The translations under genes and the position numbers were made by a program. A stretch of DNA of 38,648 bases. Origin: an uncultured Butyrivibrio sp. GTDB lineage: Bacteria; Bacillota; Clostridia; Lachnospirales; Lachnospiraceae. The notes beneath the pieces are model-generated. The model searched no databases and was not told the DNA's origin. It saw only the letters and a list, made by a program, of their open reading frames with translations. Below, in pieces: positions 33,412 through 38,648 of this stretch; positions within the stretch are counted from its first letter, which is position 1, and each line of letters opens with the position of its first letter. The stretch covers positions 1 through 38,648 of the forward strand of contig CAMORK010000020.1 of NCBI GenBank assembly GCA_946623755.1, given 5' to 3'.

Positions 33412-33934
33412 TGAAGAAAAAATGAGGGTGTCCTTTGACCTTGATGAGGTTCTTTTTGTATATCCAAAGACCCATAAGACCGAACCGGAACTGAGATTTC
33501 CGTTTAATAAGATTTATAAGGAAAGACTAAGGCTCGGAACTCCGGAGCTTATAAATACCCTGCAAAAGCTTGGGTATGAAGTCTGGGTTTACACATCGTC
33601 TTTTCGCAGCGAAAGCTATATAAAAGGGCTGTTTTGGCACTATGGTGTTAAGTTTGATGGTATAATCAACGGCAACAGGCACCTTAGGGAGGTTCAGAAA
33701 AACAGCAGCCAGCTCCTTCCGCAGAAGGTTCCCAGCAGATACAGGATATCCTTGCATATAGATGATGAATCGATCATCTGTACTCAGGGACGAACCTTCG
33801 GCTATGAGGCCTATCAGCTGGATGGACCGGATGATGAGTGGAAGGAAAAGATAATTAAATTCGCCGGAGAGGTAAGACACAGAAAAGAACTCCGGGAGGG
33901 AATAAAGAATGAAGAGATGGTGGACGGTAACTAA
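33392..33934 (+). CDS. Stand-alone HAD-like protein, paralogue of the preceding C-terminal domain
   Basis: A protein of 180 residues from ATG 33392, which has TGGGGGA five bases upstream; ATG 33422 is an alternative that begins right at the HAD domain. It has VSFDLDEVLFVYP (motif I), VWVYTSSFRS (motif II) and LHIDDESII (motif IV). The shared blocks FPFN(R/K)-YKE--RLG-P, TL-K-GY--WVYTS and DLDEV show it is a duplicate of the HAD half of the upstream fusion, without the ParB/Srx part. Motif IV here keeps Asp-Asp where the fusion has Asp-Asn, so this copy may be the more active one. It overlaps the upstream and downstream genes by 20 and 26 bp. Confidence 0.78.
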   Translation: MRKRKNDEEKMRVSFDLDEVLFVYPKTHKTEPELRFPFNKIYKERLRLGTPELINTLQKLGYEVWVYTSSFRSESYIKGLFWHYGVKFDGIINGNRHLREVQKNSSQLLPQKVPSRYRISLHIDDESIICTQGRTFGYEAYQLDGPDDEWKEKIIKFAGEVRHRKELREGIKNEEMVDGN

Positions 33935-35489
33935 AAAGAGCGTGCTGAGCATAAGCCTGTTTGCTTTGATCCTCAGCGCTCTTATGTGCGTCAGCGGATC
34001 TTATATATTTAACAGAGCCATAGAAAAGCAATATAACGACAAAGGATATGTTATTGCAAATATAATCCTGGATGAGATCGACCATGACAAAGTAGCTGAG
34101 TATGTAACAACCTGGAGAGGAGATGACTATTATAAGGAGATGTCATCATATCTTCGCCGCATGAAAGAGCACACGGGGGCTGCTTACATATACATTGCCG
34201 TTCCCTATGAAGACGGTACCATGCGCTATGTCTATGACTCTGCGACCTTTATGGGGGATTCGGATCCTATAGCTGCTTCCTTCGATGAGATCTGGACTGC
34301 TTATAAAGAAGGGGTCAGACCTGAGAGCTATCTGATTAGAAAGTCGAAAAAATACGGATATTTAACTTCCAGCTGCCTTCCGATAAAGGACAGCTCCGGA
34401 AATGTCGTTGCTCTTTTATTTGTAGACACAAACATGGAAGTGATACTTTCGACGCTCTACAGCTATATCTTCAACATGATAACAATAGCGCTGGTGCTTT
34501 TGGTGCTTTACGTTATCTTCAGTTATATAGCGCTGAAAAAGAATCTTATCGGACCTCTTTTGAGGATCAGGAACAATGTCAGGAGCTTTGGTAAAAACAA
34601 TGCACAGCCGGAGGATACATTAAGTGACATTAAGACCGGAGACGAGATGCAGTATCTGGCAGAAGCAATCGATGGCATGGAAAAAGACATTGTGAATTAC
34701 ATTGACAGTATCAGGACCATCACTGCCGAGAAAGAGAGAATCAGTGCTGAGCTTAATGTTGCTGCCAAGATACAGTCCGATATGCTTCCAAGTGACTTTC
34801 CGCCATTCCCGGACAGAAAAGAGTTTGACATTTATGCCACCATGCACCCGGCCAAGGTTGTGGGCGGAGATTTCTACGATTTCTTTTTCCTGGACAGTGA
34901 TCATCTTGCGATAGTTATGGCAGATGTTTCGGGTAAAGGTATTCCTGCAGCTCTTTTCATGGTTAATGCCAAGTCCAATATAAAGAACAGGACCTTAAGA
35001 GGTGGGAGGATCTCACCTTCAGAGGTTTTGTACGATGTCAATAATCAGCTGTGTGAGGGAAATGATGCTGAGCTGTTTGTGACAGTGTGGCTTGGAATTC
35101 TGGAGATATCGACTGGCAAAGTTGTAGAAGCTAATGCAGGACATGAGCATCCTGCTATAAGAAGGACAGACGGAGAGTTTGAGCTTGCCAAGTACAAGCA
35201 TTCACCTGCTGTTGCTACGCTTCCGGGACTAAAGTTTCGAGAAAATGAATTTAAGCTGAATCCGGGAGACAGTCTTTTTGTATATACCGACGGTGTTACA
35301 GAGGCTACAAATTCAGGGGATGAGCTCTTTAAGACAACAAGACTTCTGGAGGCCCTTAATAAAGAGCCGGATGCGGATGCAAAGCGCATGTGTGAAATAG
35401 TGACAGAAGAAATCGATGAATTTGTGGGCGATGCTCCGCAGTTTGATGATATAACAATGCTCGGCTTTAAATATCTTGGCAATGGATAA
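33909..35489 (+). CDS. Membrane SpoIIE/RsbU-type PP2C phosphatase with sensor domain and HAMP
   Basis: A protein of 526 residues. A first membrane segment (about 10-34), an extracytoplasmic domain of about 145 residues with GAAYIYIAVPYEDGTMRYVYD (sCACHE-like), a second segment (about 185-208), then a HAMP linker and coiled coil. The SpoIIE domain (from about 280) has AAKIQSDMLPSDFPPFP, KVVGGDFYDFF, MADVSGKGIPAALFM, NAGHEHPA, FVYTDGVTEATNSGDELF and FDDITMLGFKY, so the metal-binding Asp residues are present. Such phosphatases usually dephosphorylate anti-sigma-factor antagonists, but no STAS or anti-sigma gene is in this window. It overlaps the HAD gene by 26 bp. It should act at the membrane in response to an external ligand. 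Confidence 0.92.
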   Translation: MKRWWTVTKKSVLSISLFALILSALMCVSGSYIFNRAIEKQYNDKGYVIANIILDEIDHDKVAEYVTTWRGDDYYKEMSSYLRRMKEHTGAAYIYIAVPYEDGTMRYVYDSATFMGDSDPIAASFDEIWTAYKEGVRPESYLIRKSKKYGYLTSSCLPIKDSSGNVVALLFVDTNMEVILSTLYSYIFNMITIALVLLVLYVIFSYIALKKNLIGPLLRIRNNVRSFGKNNAQPEDTLSDIKTGDEMQYLAEAIDGMEKDIVNYIDSIRTITAEKERISAELNVAAKIQSDMLPSDFPPFPDRKEFDIYATMHPAKVVGGDFYDFFFLDSDHLAIVMADVSGKGIPAALFMVNAKSNIKNRTLRGGRISPSEVLYDVNNQLCEGNDAELFVTVWLGILEISTGKVVEANAGHEHPAIRRTDGEFELAKYKHSPAVATLPGLKFRENEFKLNPGDSLFVYTDGVTEATNSGDELFKTTRLLEALNKEPDADAKRMCEIVTEEIDEFVGDAPQFDDITMLGFKYLGNG

Positions 35490-35555
35490 ATTATAGTGTA
35501 TTATAATCCCTGGCATTAAACGGAAACGGATATTTTTTGCGAGGGATTGTATTAC

Positions 35556-36452
35556 ATGAATGACAAAAAAGAAACAACGAAACCTTATAAGAGGGTGCTT
35601 GCCTGGGTCGGAATAGTTCTGCTCGTGGGCATGTACCTTCTTCTTTTATATGAAGCACTTACAGGTTCACCGGACACCTACAATGTATTTATAGGATGCG
35701 TTGCAGCTACGATCGCTGTGCCTATCCTTCTTTGGCTCCTTATCTGGGCTATCGGCGCTCTTACAGGAAGACATACGGTGGCTTCTCTTGATCCGATGAC
35801 CAGCAACAAGAAACACGACAAGTACGGAAATGTAGTGCCTGACAGCGAGATTGACACTGTTGTGTTTGATATCGGCAATGTGCTCACTAACTTTGCCTGG
35901 GAGCAGTTCCTTGAGAATAAGGGATATGACAGGGAAATGGTTGAGAGAATGGGTAGAGCATCAGTTAACAGCAAGGACTGGGTGCAGTTTGATAAAGGAG
36001 ATCTCACCACTGAGCAGATCTGCCAGAGATTTGCGGACAATGATCCTGAAATCGGAGATGAGCTAAAGAGTGCTTTTTCAGATCTGACAGGCATCATTAC
36101 CGGGAGAGAAAAAACTATTCCGTGGATCAAGGCACTTAAGGCAGCAGGATACAGAGTTCTTGTTCTTTCCAATTTCAGCAAACAGGCTTATGACAGCTGT
36201 CGGGATGCGATGGATTTTCTTGATGTTGTTGACGGAGGAATACTCAGCTACAGAGATCGTGTAGTCAAGCCCGATGAGGCAATTTACAGGCTTCTGATGG
36301 AGAGATATGAACTTGTGCCTGAGAAGACTGTATTTATAGATGATACACCGGCCAACATAAAGGCAGCAGAGAGCCTGGGATGGCATGGTATTGTTTATGG
36401 AGATTATGATCAGGTGGTAGAAGAGCTTCATGACCTGGGTGTCAGATATTAA
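35556..36452 (+). CDS. HAD-IA phosphatase with two N-terminal membrane segments
   Basis: A protein of 298 residues from ATG 35556 (GAGGG ten bases upstream); a TTG at 35547 overlaps the spacer and is less likely. The first 80 residues hold two hydrophobic helices (VLAWVGIVLLVGMYLLLLYE and VAATIAVPILLWLLIWAIGA), then a cytoplasmic HAD domain from about residue 100: VVFDIGNVLTNF (motif I), VLVLSNFSK (motif II), VVKPDEAIY (motif III Lys) and VFIDDTPANI (motif IV). The domain resembles YihX-like sugar-phosphate phosphatases. HAD-IA enzymes are normally soluble, so the membrane anchor is unusual. It has its own TATAAT at 35502-35507. The substrate is unknown. Confidence 0.85.
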   Translation: MNDKKETTKPYKRVLAWVGIVLLVGMYLLLLYEALTGSPDTYNVFIGCVAATIAVPILLWLLIWAIGALTGRHTVASLDPMTSNKKHDKYGNVVPDSEIDTVVFDIGNVLTNFAWEQFLENKGYDREMVERMGRASVNSKDWVQFDKGDLTTEQICQRFADNDPEIGDELKSAFSDLTGIITGREKTIPWIKALKAAGYRVLVLSNFSKQAYDSCRDAMDFLDVVDGGILSYRDRVVKPDEAIYRLLMERYELVPEKTVFIDDTPANIKAAESLGWHGIVYGDYDQVVEELHDLGVRY

Positions 36453-36548
36453 GCTAAAATAAACTGTACTTTTTAAGCTGTAATTGCTATAATGATTTTT
36501 GACAAATCATCGTGAAATGGCTGAAAACCAGAAAGGATGCGGGATTCA

Positions 36549-37022
36549 ATGAACATGGAAAATGACGGAAGTGTCAATGAGAACAGTGTTGAAGATATTG
36601 TTTTAAGATACCGTCCGGAGCTTGATAAGTTAGTTCCATATCTGAATTGGCTTAAAGATAATGCAAGCAATGAAGTGGCTCAGAGCTACAGCAATTCTGA
36701 ACTTAAGTCTATGCCGTTCCCGGTATATGATTCCACATTGCTTTCCTTTGTTAAGGCTGCGCAGAATACGACGCTTATTGATCGCAACTATGTTTATGTA
36801 TATTCCAAGCATCGCATCAATTCAGCCAAGGATGAACTGATGATTATTAACGATGCGCAGATTACTGATATTGATGATCTTGCAGGCATTTTATCCAAAT
36901 ACATCCTTACAGGTATGACCAAGGGCACTGTGTGGGCAGAGGGAGTCCGCAACGGAGTTTTGTATAACGTGGTCAAGAAAATGGATGAGCTCGTTACATT
37001 TTGGGCTGTGAAAACTTGCTGA
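36549..37022 (+). CDS. Unknown protein, 157 aa
   Basis: A protein of 157 residues that I do not recognise. It appears soluble, with no signal peptide. Notable parts are an acidic start (MENDGSVNENSVEDIVL), the motif MPFPVYDSTLLSFVKAAQNT, and a conserved-looking end, YILTGMTKGTVWAEGVRNGV, which resembles phrases in small Lachnospiraceae hypothetical proteins, though I cannot place the family. AAAGGA lies 12 bases before ATG 36549; ATG 36537 and 36555 are alternatives. It stands between the HAD gene and a TetR gene with gaps of about 95 and 90 bp and no clear terminator, so it may be cotranscribed with either. Confidence 0.65.
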   Translation: MNMENDGSVNENSVEDIVLRYRPELDKLVPYLNWLKDNASNEVAQSYSNSELKSMPFPVYDSTLLSFVKAAQNTTLIDRNYVYVYSKHRINSAKDELMIINDAQITDIDDLAGILSKYILTGMTKGTVWAEGVRNGVLYNVVKKMDELVTFWAVKTC

Positions 37023-37112
37023 GGTTTTGTCGAAGCTAGTTTGAACGTGTCCTGGTGAGCGCAGCGAGGCAGAACTTCCTTGTGATAAAGTGAAAAGGTT
37101 TTTGGAGGAGAA

Positions 37113-37709
37113 ATGGGAGAGAAGTCAGTCCAGAAGAAAAAGTACATTCTTGAGAAGGCCAGAGCAGTTTTTTCCGAAAAAGGCTTCAAGAATGTTACCA
37201 TGAAGGATATTGTAGACGCCTGTGAAATCAGTCGTGGGGGTCTTTATCTCTATTTCTCAAGTACAGAAGAAATCTTTCTTGCAGTTCTTGCAGACGATTC
37301 CTCAGAGGATGATGAAGAGGCAGTGGTGGCAGCACTTTCCGGTGATGCATCCGCCGGCGATATGCTTGCCCTTTTCCTCAAGGAACAGAAAAAAGAAATC
37401 CTCAGGAAAAAGAATAATCTCACAGTTGCCACTTATGAGTTTTTCTCTCTTCATAAGGCAGCTGCCAAAGACAATCCTCTTAAGAACCAGTTTGATACAG
37501 CTGTAAGGATTGTTGAGAAACTTATAGAAAATGGCGTTGATAGCGGCGAATTCTATTGCGAGAACCCTGTTGGCTGTGCTCGCAATCTTATGTACGTGGT
37601 GGAAGGTCTTAAGATTGCTTCCAAGACCATCGGCGTTACAGAAGAAGCTATTGACAGAGAACTGATGTATGTATTAGAGGGGTTAGTGCCCGATGAATTA
37701 AATAATTAA
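37113..37709 (+). CDS. TetR/AcrR family transcriptional regulator
   Basis: A protein of 198 residues. The N-terminal DNA-binding domain is clear: ILEKARAVFSEKGFKNVTMKDIVDACEISRGGLYLYFSSTEEIF (about residues 12-55 overall). The C-terminal part is helical and acidic at 65-75 (DDSSEDDEEAVV). GGAGG precedes the ATG by five bases. A terminator follows. It is not obviously linked to the genes around it, and the ligand is unknown. It is not a close duplicate of the TetR gene at 20111. Confidence 0.92.
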   Translation: MGEKSVQKKKYILEKARAVFSEKGFKNVTMKDIVDACEISRGGLYLYFSSTEEIFLAVLADDSSEDDEEAVVAALSGDASAGDMLALFLKEQKKEILRKKNNLTVATYEFFSLHKAAAKDNPLKNQFDTAVRIVEKLIENGVDSGEFYCENPVGCARNLMYVVEGLKIASKTIGVTEEAIDRELMYVLEGLVPDELNN

Positions 37710-37716
37710 TTAGTTT

Positions 37717-37750
37717 AAAAAGTGCTTAGTTAATTCTAAAGCACTTTTTT
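37717..37750 (+). terminator. Terminator between the TetR gene and purL
   Basis: AAAAAGTGCTT (37717-37727) pairs with AAGCACTTTTT (37739-37749) over 11 bp, extended by AG/CT with one bulge, and ends in a T run. It is 8 bp after the TetR stop and 33 bp before purL. No promoter pair is visible in those 33 bp, so purL is expressed either by read-through or from a promoter overlapping the hairpin. Confidence 0.88.
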
Positions 37751-37782
37751 AATAAACAAGTTGTTAGGAAAGAGGAGATTTT

Positions 37783-38648
37783 ATGAGCGCAGTAAGACGA
37801 ATTTTTGTGGAAAAGAAAGCCCCTTTTGCCGGCAAGGCAAAGGAACTTAAGTCGGAGATCAAGAGTTACCTGGGAATAAGAAGTGTTGAACAGGTAAGGA
37901 TCTTTATCAGATACGATGTGGAGAACATATCCGATGATGTATTTGAAAAGGCTTGCAGAACCGTATTTTCCGAGCCACCTGTAGATATCCTCTACAGAGA
38001 GGAAATTGAAATCCCGGATAATGCCAGAGTGTTCAGCATTGAGGCACTTCCCGGACAGTTTGACCAGAGGGCTGATTCCGCAGAACAGTGCGTGCGTTTT
38101 ATAAAGGGCGATGAGAAGCCTGTTATAAAGACAGCAGTGACATACATGCTGATCGGTGATGTATCTGATGATGAGCTTAAGAAGATTCAGGATTACACCA
38201 TGAACCCTGTAGATTCCAGGATTGCAGCAGATACCAAGCCTGAAACTCTTGTTGAGAATTACGATGAGCCCGAGGATGTAAAGGTCCTTGATGGCTTTAA
38301 GGACATGCCTGAAAAAGACCTTGAGGAACTCTATAATTCTCTTGGCCTTGCCATGACCTTCAATGACTTTAAGTGGATACAGCAGTACTTTGTATCTGAC
38401 GAGCACAGGGATCCCACAATGACAGAGATCAGGGTTCTTGATACATACTGGTCAGACCACTGCCGTCACACAACCTTCGGAACAGAACTTGTAAATGTAG
38501 AGTTCGGTGATGGCTTCTACAAAGAGCCAATTGAGGGTGCATACAAGGACTATCTTGCAGCAAGAGATCAGCTCTACAAGACCGATGACAAAAAGAAAGA
38601 GAAATTCATCTCCCTTATGGATATTGCGCTCATGGGAATGAAGAAGCT
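37783..38648 (+). CDS. purL: Phosphoribosylformylglycinamidine synthase, 3' end missing
   Basis: The ATG at 37783 has GAGGAG about eight bases upstream and the frame stays open to the window edge, giving 288 residues. The protein begins MSAVRRIFVEKKAPFAGKAK and includes the family motif VLDTYWSDHCRHTTFGTEL near residues 218-236, typical of the large single-chain FGAM synthase (about 1,250 residues) found in Clostridia and Proteobacteria. The N-terminal part matches the PurS-like domain and linker. The enzyme uses glutamine and ATP to convert FGAR to FGAM in purine synthesis. A long minus-strand frame lies opposite it and is only a shadow. About three quarters of the gene lies outside the window. 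Confidence 0.9.
   Translation, partial: MSAVRRIFVEKKAPFAGKAKELKSEIKSYLGIRSVEQVRIFIRYDVENISDDVFEKACRTVFSEPPVDILYREEIEIPDNARVFSIEALPGQFDQRADSAEQCVRFIKGDEKPVIKTAVTYMLIGDVSDDELKKIQDYTMNPVDSRIAADTKPETLVENYDEPEDVKVLDGFKDMPEKDLEELYNSLGLAMTFNDFKWIQQYFVSDEHRDPTMTEIRVLDTYWSDHCRHTTFGTELVNVEFGDGFYKEPIEGAYKDYLAARDQLYKTDDKKKEKFISLMDIALMGMKK

Noticed and set aside
37726-38406. Minus-strand open frame of 226 codons
   Set aside because: It lies opposite purL, which has a family motif and a ribosome binding site, and its translation is low-complexity and unlike any family.

Overview
The window looks like chromosomal DNA of a low-to-mid-GC, Gram-positive anaerobe of the Lachnospiraceae, and Butyrivibrio/Pseudobutyrivibrio is my best guess. 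Supporting signs are strong GGAGG ribosome binding sites, a YesN/YesM-type two-component pair, carbohydrate-uptake genes, lipoprotein signals with short AGC or ACG lipoboxes, a CD1871A-type CXXC micro-protein, and an infC-rpmI-rplT operon with a 5' attenuator. I saw no phage, transposase, tRNA, rRNA or CRISPR array. The genus is inferred from family content, not from a marker-gene comparison.

Layout. 1-5297: extracellular or envelope genes (DUF3160 protein cut by the left edge, CapA-like protein, secreted GH13 amylase). 5298-5745: a gene-free stretch with four direct repeats of fixed length at 73/63/73-bp spacing, then a GGGACC-type inverted repeat. 5746-15329: VanZ-like protein, AraC-type response regulator and sensor kinase, then a YtfQ-YtfR-YtfT-YjfF-type sugar ABC transporter with a second, divergent binding lipoprotein at its end. 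15469-17103: an extracytoplasmic redox trio (TlpA-like lipoprotein, 48-aa CXXC membrane peptide, polyferredoxin-like membrane protein). 17100-18607: the IF3/L35/L20 operon, with infC starting at ATT and a visible terminator/antiterminator switch. 18638-23087: aminoacyl-histidine dipeptidase, TetR regulator and GH36 alpha-galactosidase. 23084-24205 (minus): a CDF metal transporter. 24339-28155: a c-di-GMP module (active-looking GGDEF protein, degenerate PAS-GGDEF-EAL protein, unknown protein). 28360-28611: an 83-aa orphan behind a structured leader. 28689-29984 (minus): purA. 30221-31936: a chemoreceptor. 32070-35489: an overlapping cluster of GNAT, ParB/Srx-HAD fusion, stand-alone HAD paralogue and SpoIIE-type phosphatase. 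35556-37709: membrane-anchored HAD phosphatase, unknown protein, TetR regulator. 37783 to the end: the first quarter or so of purL.

How the genes work together. The two-component pair probably senses an extracellular sugar-related signal and controls the adjacent transporter. Amylase and alpha-galactosidase would supply or process oligosaccharides. The c-di-GMP genes and the chemoreceptor suggest a motile or surface-associated lifestyle. purA and purL are separate purine genes.

The least explained parts, and the best candidates for new biology, are the ParB/Srx-HAD, HAD and SpoIIE cluster, the redox trio with its micro-protein, the four-copy phased repeat, and the switch-like leader before the 83-aa orphan.
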